DNA of 15,675 bases from Pseudomonadota bacterium (GTDB lineage Bacteria; Pseudomonadota; Gammaproteobacteria; Burkholderiales; Burkholderiaceae_B). The DNA lies in assembly GCA_021793875.1 (NCBI GenBank), contig JAJYRX010000011.1:1-15675 (forward strand). Reading direction: 5' to 3'. The notes beneath the pieces are model-generated. The model was given only the letters and a program-made list of their open reading frames with translations, ran no database searches and was not told the DNA's origin. This document shows positions 1-6,790 of the stretch, piece after piece (within the stretch, counting starts at the first letter, position 1; each line of letters begins with the position of its first letter). The translations under genes were made by a program, and so were the position numbers.

Positions 1-188
1 CCTGGCTGTACACCATAGAACGCTAGTGCATGTGCAAGGGTACGTACCTCAGTAGCAAGCTCGGCCCAGCTCATTGTTTGCCATATGCCCAGATCTTTTT
101 CGCGCATTGCTGGGTCTGAGCCTCGGGTATGGGCGTGGTGCTGCAGCCACCCGGGAAATGTCCCGGGTAAACCAGAAGCTTTTTGCAT
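1..188 (-). CDS. AMP-dependent acyl-CoA synthetase/ligase, N-terminal part (cut by window edge)
   Basis: Only the first 62 codons are inside the window; the rest lies beyond the left edge. The visible protein (start MQKASGLPGTFPGW, later AMREKDLGIWQTMSWAEL and RTLAHALAFYGVQP) resembles the extreme N-terminus of ANL-superfamily AMP-forming acyl-CoA ligases: an R-x-K-x-x-G-I-W-x-x-x-x-W segment followed by a helix that precedes the adenylation domain. Family knowledge: these enzymes adenylate a carboxylic acid and pass it to CoA, and in Burkholderiales this subtype often sits in branched-chain amino-acid-type (liv) ABC operons. The ATG at 188-186 is preceded by a strong Shine-Dalgarno, AGGAGA (complement of 194-199), five bases away, which fixes the start. 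The gene diverges from the Crp/Fnr regulator. Codons about 7-13 form a GC-rich perfect hairpin (149-168). The catalytic P-loop and adenylation motifs are not visible, so substrate cannot be assigned. Confidence 0.72.
   Translation of the reverse strand, partial: MQKASGLPGTFPGWLQHHAHTRGSDPAMREKDLGIWQTMSWAELATEVRTLAHALAFYGVQP
149..168 (-). repeat. Perfect GC-rich hairpin inside the start of the acyl-CoA ligase gene
   Basis: ACCCGGGA (149-156) and TCCCGGGT (161-168) are exact reverse complements separated by the four bases AATG. It lies 18 to 39 bases downstream of the ligase start codon and encodes L-P-G-T-F-P-G. No run of T follows the stem directly on either strand, so it does not look like an intrinsic terminator. 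It could slow initiation on the ligase mRNA or be a by-product of the codons used. Confidence 0.6.
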
Positions 189-288
189 AATTGTCTCCTG
201 TGTGTGGCTGACCATTACTGCCAAAATATATTCTTATACAAAGCAGTTGGTTAGCTCAGCTTTTATGCTATTTGTTATTAAATTAATT

Positions 289-317
289 TTTTGTAGTAAA
301 CCGGACTGTCATATATT
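289..317 (+). promoter_or_regulatory. Candidate sigma70 promoter of the Crp/Fnr gene
   Basis: TATATT at 312-317 matches the -10 consensus at five of six positions. The -35 region, TTTTGT at 289-294 with 17-base spacing or TTTGTA at 290-295 with 16, is weak. Transcription would start near 323-325, leaving a leader of about 26 bases that contains AGGG (337-340) before the ATG at 350. A weak -35 suits a promoter that depends on an activator or is poorly expressed. Prediction from consensus only. Confidence 0.35.
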
Positions 318-322
318 TGACA
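307..322. promoter_or_regulatory. CRP/FNR-type operator palindrome TGTCA-N6-TGACA
   Basis: TGTCA (307-311) and TGACA (318-322) are exact inverted half-sites separated by six bases, the CRP-family geometry. The spacer plus one base is TATATT, the best -10 candidate for the downstream Crp/Fnr gene, so a protein bound here would cover the promoter and repress it. It lies in the 161-base region between the divergent ligase and regulator genes and could control both. The regulator's recognition helix carries Arg-Gln where E. coli CRP has Arg-Glu, which fits a half-site that differs from TGTGA. Autoregulation is inferred. Confidence 0.5.
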
Positions 323-349
323 TTCATGCATTTACTAGGGTTATTCCTT

Positions 350-1024
350 ATGAAAACCGAAGCTTATATGCTTGAATATGCCGCCTGGTTTAATCTTCTT
401 ACAGAGAACCAGCAAGCGCAGGTAATTAAATCTGTAAGTACCAGTCAATATGATGCTGGTGCCTTAATTGAACGCAAGGGCGAGCTGGCTCAGGCATGGA
501 TTGGTGTTGCTAGTGGCCTTATAAAAGTTTCTGTGGGAACCGCAGACGGTAAAATGGCCTCTCTTACCGGAGTTCCTGCAGGCGGCTGGATTGGTGAGGG
601 TTCTTTATTAAAAAAAGAAATCCGAAAATACGATGTTGTTGCGTTACGAGATTCAACAATTATTCGCATGCCAGAAAAAACTTTTAACTGGCTCTTAGAT
701 ACCAGCATCGCTTTTAATCGCTACCTTATTCATCAACTTAACGAGCGTGTGGCCCAGTTTATAGGTAAGGCTGAATACGATAGGCTGCTAGCCCCAGACG
801 CTAGAGTTGCCCGTTGCCTAGCAGAGCTGTTTAACCCTCTTCTGTACCCAGGTAAAGGCATGCGATTAGACATTACCCAAGAAGAAATAGGCTACCTTGC
901 GCGCATATCTAGACAACGCACCAATCAGGCACTCAGAGTACTAGAACAAGCCGAACTGTTAAGAATAGAATATGGCGCGGTAAAGGTTCTTGATTTGGAG
1001 GGGCTTAAAACATACGGCGGATAA
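350..1024 (+). CDS. Crp/Fnr-family transcriptional regulator
   Basis: 224-aa regulator with an N-terminal cyclic-nucleotide-binding-like beta-barrel (about residues 30-115), a long dimerisation helix and a C-terminal winged helix-turn-helix (about 174-199: ITQEEIGYLARISRQRTN and following). The HTH aligns with the CRP recognition helix; Arg188-Gln189 replace CRP Arg180-Glu181. The CRP cAMP Arg-Ser pair is absent (R-K-Y in its place) and there is only one cysteine, so it is neither a cAMP receptor in the E. coli sense nor an FNR-type iron-sulfur sensor; its signal is unknown. ATG350 was chosen over TTG317 and ATG326 because AGGG (337-340) lies nine bases upstream and because the earlier codons fall in the operator. 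ATG368 is a possible shorter start. It diverges from an acyl-CoA ligase and precedes the dehydrogenase operon by 83 bases without a terminator, so it could regulate either side or itself. Confidence 0.88.
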   Translation: MKTEAYMLEYAAWFNLLTENQQAQVIKSVSTSQYDAGALIERKGELAQAWIGVASGLIKVSVGTADGKMASLTGVPAGGWIGEGSLLKKEIRKYDVVALRDSTIIRMPEKTFNWLLDTSIAFNRYLIHQLNERVAQFIGKAEYDRLLAPDARVARCLAELFNPLLYPGKGMRLDITQEEIGYLARISRQRTNQALRVLEQAELLRIEYGAVKVLDLEGLKTYGG

Positions 1025-1090
1025 TAGCAATAAATAATGCTCATAAGCCTAAATAGGTATTAAAATAGCGGTTTTTAATAGCAACAAAAT
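1022..1090 (+). repeat. Direct repeat TAATAGCAA flanking the regulator-dehydrogenase gap
   Basis: TAATAGCAA occurs at 1022-1030 (overlapping the regulator stop codon) and again at 1076-1084, 54 bases apart, each followed by a similar A-rich stretch. The two copies bracket the AT-rich palindrome upstream of the dehydrogenase. In a region this AT-rich a 9-base repeat can arise by chance. Confidence 0.3.
1058..1080. promoter_or_regulatory. AT-rich palindrome over the candidate dehydrogenase promoter
   Basis: TATTAAAA (1058-1065) and TTTTAATA (1073-1080) are perfect 8-base inverted arms around a 7-base spacer. TAAAAT at 1061-1066 is a five-of-six match to the -10 consensus, which would place the transcription start near 1073, inside the palindrome, and leave a leader of about 35 bases with AAAGG (1093-1097) as Shine-Dalgarno. 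No good -35 is visible. The site therefore looks more like an operator than a terminator: the arms are all A and T and there is no following T tract. Confidence 0.4.
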
Positions 1091-1107
1091 ATAAAGGTAA
1101 CAACACT

Positions 1108-2397
1108 ATGCCTGAGCAAAACGGGCAATCCCTGCCCTCGTATTTAAACCCCCTAGAACCAGGACCATGGGGCAGCTACCTACAGCAGGTAGATCGTGTA
1201 GCACCATATTTGGGCAAACTTTCTAAATGGATTAGCACTCTTAAACAACCACGCCGCACACTAATTGTAGACGTCCCTGTAGAACTAGATAACGGCACGA
1301 TAGAACACTTTGAAGGCTACCGTGTGCAGCACAGCGTTGCACGTGGTCCAGCAAAAGGCGGCATACGCTTTCACCAAGATGTCACTTTGTCAGAAGTAAT
1401 GGCGTTATCCGCATGGATGTCAGTCAAAACCGCAGTAGTAAATGTACCTTTTGGGGGTGGTAAGGGCGGCATAAGAATAAACCCAAAAAATTACTCGGCA
1501 TCAGAAATAGAACGTCTTACCAGACGTTACACTAGTGAAATAGGCTGTATCATTGGCCCCAACACCGATATCCCGGCACCCGATGTAAACACTAATGCAC
1601 AAACCATGGCCTGGATAATGGACACCTACTCAGCCAACACAGGGTTCACGTCACCAGGAGTAGTAACAGGAAAGCCTATTAGCATAGGCGGAAGTCTAGG
1701 CAGGGTTGAAGCAACCGGACGTGGGCTCTTTGTAGTTACTATTGCCGCACTTAAAGATGCAGGCATAAACATTGAAGGCGCACGTGTAGCAGTTCAAGGC
1801 TTTGGTAACGTTGGAGGCACTGCTGCCAATCTACTAGCAGAAGCCGGAGCCAAAGTAGTAGCTGTGTACGATCACACAGGCGTAATACATCATGAAAATG
1901 GCATAAACACCTCAAAGCTAATTAGCCACGTTGCTCAAACCGGTGGTGTAGCAGGCTTTGAAGGTGTTAATTCAATTTCACCTGACGAGTTCTGGTCACT
2001 GCCGTTGGAAGTGTTAATTCCAGCTGCGCTTGAAGGTCAAATCAACGAATCCAATGCCAATAACATAAAAGCAAAAATGGTGGTCGAGGGCGCAAACGGC
2101 CCAACAACTCCAAAAGCAGACGATATTTTGCACAACAACGGAGTTATCGTTGTCCCTGATGTACTAGCCAACGCTGGTGGGGTTACAGTAAGTTACTTTG
2201 AGTGGGTGCAAAATAACTCTTCGTTCTACTGGACCGAAAAGGAAATAAACGATCGCCTACAACCAATTATGCATGACGCTTACCTAGCCACTGCCGCAAC
2301 AGCAAAAGAGCACAATGTAAGTTTGCGTACAGCAGCTTTCATATCTGGGTGCTCTCGCATTCTTGAGGCTCGTGAAATAAGGGGGTTATTCCCTTAA
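1108..2397 (+). CDS. gdhA: Glu/Leu/Phe/Val-family amino-acid dehydrogenase (glutamate dehydrogenase type)
   Basis: 429-aa protein of the usual length for hexameric glutamate dehydrogenases. Family reaction: reversible NAD(P)-dependent oxidative deamination of glutamate to 2-oxoglutarate and ammonium in the cytoplasm. Visible motifs are the substrate loop PAKGGIRFH (about 81-89, Lys83), Lys107 in SVKTAV, the active-site PFGGGKGG (about 114-121, catalytic Lys119), IPAPDVNT (about 155-162, catalytic Asp159) and the Rossmann loop GFGNVG (about 231-236). The ATG follows AAAGG (1093-1097). Sequence alone does not separate glutamate from leucine or phenylalanine preference, though the glutamate assignment is the usual one for this length and pattern; cofactor is also unassigned. 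It is the first gene of a run with an amino-acid ABC importer and a FAD oxidoreductase, which suggests a catabolic role fed by imported substrate. Gene symbol is by family, not proven orthology. Confidence 0.9.
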   Translation: MPEQNGQSLPSYLNPLEPGPWGSYLQQVDRVAPYLGKLSKWISTLKQPRRTLIVDVPVELDNGTIEHFEGYRVQHSVARGPAKGGIRFHQDVTLSEVMALSAWMSVKTAVVNVPFGGGKGGIRINPKNYSASEIERLTRRYTSEIGCIIGPNTDIPAPDVNTNAQTMAWIMDTYSANTGFTSPGVVTGKPISIGGSLGRVEATGRGLFVVTIAALKDAGINIEGARVAVQGFGNVGGTAANLLAEAGAKVVAVYDHTGVIHHENGINTSKLISHVAQTGGVAGFEGVNSISPDEFWSLPLEVLIPAALEGQINESNANNIKAKMVVEGANGPTTPKADDILHNNGVIVVPDVLANAGGVTVSYFEWVQNNSSFYWTEKEINDRLQPIMHDAYLATAATAKEHNVSLRTAAFISGCSRILEAREIRGLFP

Positions 2398-2454
2398 AAC
2401 AACGGCAAATAGGCAAGCAAAACACTTACAAATATATAAATTTGGAGTAGACAA

Positions 2455-3246
2455 ATGAAACTGGTAAAAAACCTACTTGCCTTAACAACCGTAGCACTGG
2501 CTGCAACAACAGTCAGTGCTACTGCACAGGCAAACGAACTTCAAGACATCGTAAAACGGGGTGAAATTCGTGTAGCCGTACAAACCTCTGGCCCCCTCAT
2601 GAGTTTCATAAATAAAAATGGGGAACGTACTGGCCTGGCTGTAGAGGTTGCAAAGCGCATGGCCAATGATCTAGGAGTCGAGCTAGTGCTCCAAGATTAC
2701 GACTGGAAAGGTTTAATACCAGCACTTACATCGGGTAAGGTTGACATGATTGCAGCCGACATGACACCTACACCTGAAAGAGCCATACAGGTACTGTTCT
2801 CACGCCCAGTGTTTTTTGCAGAAACCGTGGCAGTTGTACGTGACGACTCTCCATATAATTCCTGGGAAGATCTTAACGACTCTAAAATACAAATCGGTGC
2901 TTTAGGTGCAAGTACGTATGCTGAGGCAACAACCAAGCTTCTACCTGAGGCAAGTCTTAAGGAATATTCCGGTGGTAGTGCTCCAGTAGGTCAAGCCATT
3001 TCTACAGGCAGAGTAGACGCCGGAGTTATGGCAAGAACCACTGCCGAGCAGTTTAAAGTAGACTTTGGCAACCTGAAAATCCTTGATGGCGTTATGGTAA
3101 ATGAGCCATTGGCATTTGCTATTAAATCAGACGCATATAGCCTAAAATTCTGGCTAGATAACTGGATAGAAATGCGTACCGGAGACCGTAGTCTGCCAGC
3201 TATGGTCGACTACTGGTACTCAACCGACTGGAAAGCTGACAACTAA
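2455..3246 (+). CDS. Polar amino-acid ABC transporter, periplasmic substrate-binding protein
   Basis: 263-aa family 3 solute-binding protein. A Sec signal peptide is clear: Lys-rich start, hydrophobic core and an Ala-x-Ala site ending ATAQA at about residue 26, before NELQDIV. The mature part has family features: GEIRVAV (about 36-42), the G-x-x-x-x-V-A-K-R-M segment, DYDWKGLIPAL, and GKVDMIAADMTPTPERA (about 94-110) with the Asp and the Thr/Arg that normally grip the substrate alpha-carboxylate and amino groups. It would capture an amino acid in the periplasm and deliver it to the permeases encoded downstream. GGAG (2444-2447) seven bases before the ATG supports the start. The 57-base gap from the dehydrogenase holds no terminator, so cotranscription is likely. 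Substrate (Glu, Gln, Arg, opine or other) cannot be read from the sequence. Confidence 0.9.
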   Translation: MKLVKNLLALTTVALAATTVSATAQANELQDIVKRGEIRVAVQTSGPLMSFINKNGERTGLAVEVAKRMANDLGVELVLQDYDWKGLIPALTSGKVDMIAADMTPTPERAIQVLFSRPVFFAETVAVVRDDSPYNSWEDLNDSKIQIGALGASTYAEATTKLLPEASLKEYSGGSAPVGQAISTGRVDAGVMARTTAEQFKVDFGNLKILDGVMVNEPLAFAIKSDAYSLKFWLDNWIEMRTGDRSLPAMVDYWYSTDWKADN

Positions 3247-3253
3247 CAGTCAC

Positions 3254-4057
3254 GTGGAAAACACCTTACAAACGCTTAACACTTCCACCACGTTTAGCCA
3301 GCAAAGCGAAAATGTGGTGGAAGTCAACGGCATTAGCAAAACATTTAAGCTTCCCGGAACAGAAAAATCCCACAAGGCTTTGAACAACGTATCACTTACC
3401 ATGCAGCATGGTGAGGTTCTTGTAATAATAGGGCCTTCCGGGTCAGGCAAAAGCACTTTGCTACGAACTCTTAATGCGCTTGAGTCTGTAGATACCGGAT
3501 CCATAACAATTAATGGAACCTGTATAACCGATGGTAAAGCAAACCTGAATCAGCTACGAGCCAAGGTAGGAATGGTGTTTCAACACTTCAATCTGTTCCA
3601 ACACCGTACCGTAATAGACAACATAGTATTGCCACAACGTATTGTTCTTAAACGAGGGCAACAAGAGTCTATTAATCGAGCCAATAAGCTGCTTGAGCAA
3701 ATACAAATACCAGAACTGGCCAAACGTTATCCTGCAGAGCTGTCTGGCGGTCAACAACAACGAGTAGCTATAGCCAGGGCTTTAGCTATGGACCCTGTGT
3801 TAATGCTATTTGATGAGGCCACATCTGCTCTAGACCCAGAAACTGTAGGTGGGGTTCTGGAGCTTATGAAGTCATTGGCACATGGGGGTATGACCATGGC
3901 TGTTGTTACTCACGAGATGGGGTTTGCTCGCGAGGCAGGCGACAGAATTATATTCATGGACGAGGGGAAAATAATAGAAGAAGGAAAACCCGAGAAGTTT
4001 TTCACAAACCCTGAGCATCAAAGAACAAAAGACTTCCTAAACCAGATACTGTGGTAG
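3254..4057 (+). CDS. Polar amino-acid ABC transporter, ATP-binding subunit (GlnQ/GltL type)
   Basis: 267-aa ATPase that powers the importer at the inner-membrane cytoplasmic face. All nucleotide-binding motifs are intact: Walker A GPSGSGKST (60-68), Q-loop Gln110 in MVFQHFNLF, signature LSGGQ (163-167), Walker B VLMLFDE (182-188, catalytic Glu188), D-loop SALD and switch His220 in VTHEMGFA. The start is uncertain. GTG3254 lies only seven bases after the binding-protein stop and has no clear Shine-Dalgarno; GTG3314 or GTG3317 would give a protein beginning VEVNGISKTF, closer to the typical GlnQ start, and would remove a 20-residue low-complexity Ser/Thr/Asn/Gln leader. I keep the longest form because close spacing allows translational coupling. 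It belongs to the same operon as the flanking transporter genes. Confidence 0.9.
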   Translation: MENTLQTLNTSTTFSQQSENVVEVNGISKTFKLPGTEKSHKALNNVSLTMQHGEVLVIIGPSGSGKSTLLRTLNALESVDTGSITINGTCITDGKANLNQLRAKVGMVFQHFNLFQHRTVIDNIVLPQRIVLKRGQQESINRANKLLEQIQIPELAKRYPAELSGGQQQRVAIARALAMDPVLMLFDEATSALDPETVGGVLELMKSLAHGGMTMAVVTHEMGFAREAGDRIIFMDEGKIIEEGKPEKFFTNPEHQRTKDFLNQILW

Positions 4058-4084
4058 CAGATCTATTTTGTGTAAATAATACTT

Positions 4085-4777
4085 ATGACGTGGCTTCTTG
4101 ATTACTATAACTGGCGTGTAGTGGGTCAGTACATAGACCAGTTTGCAGCTGGCCTATGGGCAACCATGTATATCTCTGCTATTGCTTTGGTACTGTCCCT
4201 AGTATTTGGGGTTCTACTAGCAGTATTAAGAATGTCTAAAAACCCGCTTATATGGCGGCCTGTAGCTGGTTATATTCAGTTTATAAGGGCCACACCATTG
4301 CTGGTTCAAATATATCTGGTCTACTACGCTTTGCCAGAGCTTATACCAATGGCCTTAAGGTGGGACGAACTCTGGCTTGGCATTTTTGCTCTTGTTGTAC
4401 ACACAGCACCATATATGGGTGAAATACTTCGCGTAGGGTTTGAGTCTGTACCCAAAGGTCAGGTTGAAGGGGCCAAGGCTGTTGGCATGAATGGATGGCA
4501 GCAATTTTATTATGTGACTCTTCCCCAGGGCTTTGTAAATACCGTACCACCCCTTCTTGGTCAAACAGCTGTTCTTATCAAAGACACTTCTTTGCTGTCA
4601 CTAATTACTGTATTTGAACTTTTGATGGCGGGCATGCTCATGAACAGCCAGCGCATTATGCCTACCGAGAGCTTTGTTACTGTTGCCATGGGTTATTTGC
4701 TTATATATGCATTAATGCTATGGCTGTCACATGCAGTAAGAAAACGCCTAACCGGACCAGCTTGGAATACTAGGTGA
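4085..4777 (+). CDS. Polar amino-acid ABC transporter, permease subunit 1 (HisM/GlnP type)
   Basis: 230-aa integral inner-membrane protein of the His/Glu/Gln/Arg/opine permease family, usual length. Several hydrophobic segments are visible (about 24-48, 70-90, 98-112, 160-185, 195-215). The family N-terminal region contains IQFIRATPLLVQIYL (about 64-78), the conserved R-x-T-P-L-L-x-Q element. The EAA loop that contacts the ATPase is EGAKAVGMNGWQQFYYVTLP (about 128-147), with the conserved glycine present. It would form a heterodimer with permease 2 encoded next. The ATG at 4085 follows the ATPase stop by 27 bases with only a weak ribosome-binding site. The 3' end overlaps the possible GTG start of the next gene. 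Confidence 0.88.
   Translation: MTWLLDYYNWRVVGQYIDQFAAGLWATMYISAIALVLSLVFGVLLAVLRMSKNPLIWRPVAGYIQFIRATPLLVQIYLVYYALPELIPMALRWDELWLGIFALVVHTAPYMGEILRVGFESVPKGQVEGAKAVGMNGWQQFYYVTLPQGFVNTVPPLLGQTAVLIKDTSLLSLITVFELLMAGMLMNSQRIMPTESFVTVAMGYLLIYALMLWLSHAVRKRLTGPAWNTR
4772..4777 (+). promoter_or_regulatory. Shine-Dalgarno AGGTGA overlapping the permease 1 stop
   Basis: AGGTGA includes the permease 1 stop codon TGA (4775-4777) and lies five bases before ATG4783. This spacing favours ATG4783 as the permease 2 start over GTG4774, which would overlap its own best ribosome-binding site. The arrangement predicts translational coupling of the two permeases. Confidence 0.5.
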
Positions 4778-4782
4778 CAATC

Positions 4783-5484
4783 ATGATGCAAACTTTAAAC
4801 ACTTACTACGATGTCACCCTAACCGTAATGCCGTTTTTAGCACGGGGCTTTGTTGAAACATTACGCATATCTTTTGCATCCATAATTGCTGGTTCTCTTC
4901 TGGGCTTTACTATTGGCCTAATTCGCTCATATAAAGTGCCGGTAATTAATGTGCTATTGGGCGCATATATACATTTTCTTAGAGGTACACCTTTTCTGGT
5001 ACAGCTATATTTGTTTTATTTTGTATTACCTAACACCAATGTATCTTGGTTAAGCTGGGACTCACAAACTGCTGCCTTTATAACCCTTACTGTGTACACC
5101 TCTAGTTATGTAGCTGAAATAACTACCGGGGCTATTAAGTCTGTAGCACGTGAACAATGGGAAGCTGCAGCTGCCATTGCACTGAACCGATACCAAACCA
5201 TGCGGCTAGTAATACTGCCCCAGGCTCTCAGGCTTATTATTCAACCCATGAGCGGTGTGTACGTTATTCTTATTAAAAGCACAGCAATAATTTCCGTTGT
5301 AGGCATTGCCGAACTTACCCGTCAGGGTGAGCAACTAATAATTACATACCCTAATCATTTGCTGTATATATACTCGCTTATAGCAGTAATATATTTTATA
5401 TATTGCTACCCTGTGCTGCGCTTCGCCAGATGGCTAGAAACCAAGGTACGCGACAGAACATCCGCTGCTTCTTCCAGCGCATAG
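4783..5484 (+). CDS. Polar amino-acid ABC transporter, permease subunit 2
   Basis: 233-aa partner permease of the same family (236 aa if GTG4774 is used, giving a 4-base GTGA overlap with permease 1). ATG4783 is preferred because AGGTGA lies five bases upstream. Hydrophobic segments at about 12-48, 55-84, 98-112, 155-178 and 185-215 fit five to six membrane spans. The family element FLRGTPFLVQLYLFYFVLP (about 65-83) is clear. The EAA loop runs about 127-146 and ends in VILP, but the usually invariant glycine at its seventh position is Ala133 here. Permease 1 keeps its glycine, so the two halves have unequal coupling loops. The C-terminus ends in a short Ser/Ala tail. The gene ends four bases before the FAD oxidoreductase. 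Confidence 0.88.
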   Translation: MMQTLNTYYDVTLTVMPFLARGFVETLRISFASIIAGSLLGFTIGLIRSYKVPVINVLLGAYIHFLRGTPFLVQLYLFYFVLPNTNVSWLSWDSQTAAFITLTVYTSSYVAEITTGAIKSVAREQWEAAAAIALNRYQTMRLVILPQALRLIIQPMSGVYVILIKSTAIISVVGIAELTRQGEQLIITYPNHLLYIYSLIAVIYFIYCYPVLRFARWLETKVRDRTSAASSSA

Positions 5485-5488
5485 TAAT

Positions 5489-6790
5489 ATGGCAGAACAT
5501 ATAAAACCCAAATACATAGATACATTTTACCGGCGCACAATTTCCGGCTCAGTAAACTACCCCAACCTTCAACATGAACATAGCACTCAGGTATTGGTAA
5601 TTGGTGCTGGCCTAGCTGGCCTAACCTGCACTCTGGAGCTGGCATATAAGGGTTTTCAGGTTACAGCTATTGATACCAATAAAATAGGCTGGGGGGCATC
5701 TGGACGCAATGGCGGGTCTGTAAGTCCGGCTTGGTCTGCAAACTCAGATGCTATTTTGCATAAAGTGGGGCGTAACCACTTCGATGAGCTATACCGCCTT
5801 TCAATGGAAGGCGTAAGCATGGTTAAAGAGTATGCCACAAGGCTAGCGGCGAATACTTGTCCGCTTCAGTTCGGACACCTTAAAGTTTCTACTTATAATA
5901 ATAGCGATGCTTTCATGCGTTTTTGTGATGATCAGAACAAACGCTACGGGCGCGAACTTAAGTTTTTAGATCAAGACGAAGTTAAGCAACTACTTAACAG
6001 CCCACGCTATTATCAGGGCGTATATGCAAACGATGGGTTTCATTTTCACCCTTTAAACTATTGCCATGCTCTAGCAAAGGAAGCAAGCAGGCTAGGTGCG
6101 AATATATTCGAAAACACTCCAGCCACCACCATTTCCCGCTCTAACTATGGTTTCAAAGTAAAAACACCTTTAGCAACCATTGATGCTGATATTGTAGTTA
6201 TATGTACCGGTGGGTATACAGGCAGTCTTGTTCCAAAACTACAGCAATCATTTCTACCTATTGCCACTTATATAATGCTTTCCGAGCCTCTGGGTAACGA
6301 GCTCAAGCAATCCATTAAAACTAGGGCTGCCATTGGCGACACCAGACGTGCAGGTAACTATTACAGAATAGTAGATGGGAATAGGTTGCAATGGGGTGGA
6401 CATATAACTACTCGCACAACTGACCCAGAAAATATAACCAGAATTCTTAAAAAAGAACTGGCACTATGCTATCCACAGCTTAAAGATATACCTATTGCTA
6501 TTACCTGGTCTGGTCTAATGTCTTATGCGCGTCACATGATGCCACAGGTAGGCATGCTAGAAAATAACCTATGGTATTGCACAGCATTTGGTGGACATGG
6601 AGTAAATACAACCTCGGCTGGCGCCAGAACGGTAGCAGAAGCTATAAGCGGGGAGTCAGATAGATACCGTTTATTTAGACCTTTTGGCCTAGTTTGGAAT
6701 GGGGGACAAATAGGTAAAGTTGCGGTGCAACTAACTTATTGGAAGTATCAGCTACAAGATTTAATGAAAGAACACTGTAACTTAGGTTAA
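5489..6790 (+). CDS. FAD-dependent amine/amino-acid oxidoreductase (DAO family, PuuB-like)
   Basis: 433-aa flavoprotein. The FAD dinucleotide-binding region is intact: VLVIGAGLAGLT (about 35-46) with the GxGxxG turn at 39-44, followed by the acidic end IDTN and GWGASGRNGG (about 67-76), a signature of the group that includes gamma-glutamylputrescine oxidase and other secondary-amine or amino-acid oxidases. The C-terminal TAFGGHGVNTTSAGARTVAEAI (two parts around residues 369-392) matches the second FAD-contact region. Family reaction: oxidative deamination of an amine or amino acid, usually with H2O2 release. It starts four bases after permease 2, so it is very probably cotranscribed with the importer and may act on the imported molecule. 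It contains no clue that separates polyamine, D-amino acid or opine substrates. The last nine bases overlap the end of the convergent rluA-type gene. Confidence 0.88.
   Translation: MAEHIKPKYIDTFYRRTISGSVNYPNLQHEHSTQVLVIGAGLAGLTCTLELAYKGFQVTAIDTNKIGWGASGRNGGSVSPAWSANSDAILHKVGRNHFDELYRLSMEGVSMVKEYATRLAANTCPLQFGHLKVSTYNNSDAFMRFCDDQNKRYGRELKFLDQDEVKQLLNSPRYYQGVYANDGFHFHPLNYCHALAKEASRLGANIFENTPATTISRSNYGFKVKTPLATIDADIVVICTGGYTGSLVPKLQQSFLPIATYIMLSEPLGNELKQSIKTRAAIGDTRRAGNYYRIVDGNRLQWGGHITTRTTDPENITRILKKELALCYPQLKDIPIAITWSGLMSYARHMMPQVGMLENNLWYCTAFGGHGVNTTSAGARTVAEAISGESDRYRLFRPFGLVWNGGQIGKVAVQLTYWKYQLQDLMKEHCNLG

Noticed and set aside
149..168. GC hairpin as a rho-independent terminator
   Set aside because: No T run follows immediately on either strand, and it lies inside a coding sequence next to its start.
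317..345. TTGACA at 317-322 as a consensus -35 box for the Crp/Fnr gene
   Set aside because: The matching -10 would be GTTATT at 340-345, a poor match, and transcription would begin at or after the preferred start codon at 350.
317..349. Longer N-terminus of the Crp/Fnr protein from TTG317 or ATG326
   Set aside because: The extra residues fall on the palindrome and candidate start site and have no Shine-Dalgarno; ATG350 has AGGG at suitable distance.
85..375. 96-aa plus-strand open frame across the ligase start and regulator promoter
   Set aside because: It is antisense to the acyl-CoA ligase, crosses the regulator operator and start, and has no ribosome-binding site or family resemblance.
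1058..1080. AT palindrome as a terminator of the regulator gene
   Set aside because: The stem contains only A-T pairs and is too weak; position over a -10-like hexamer fits an operator better.
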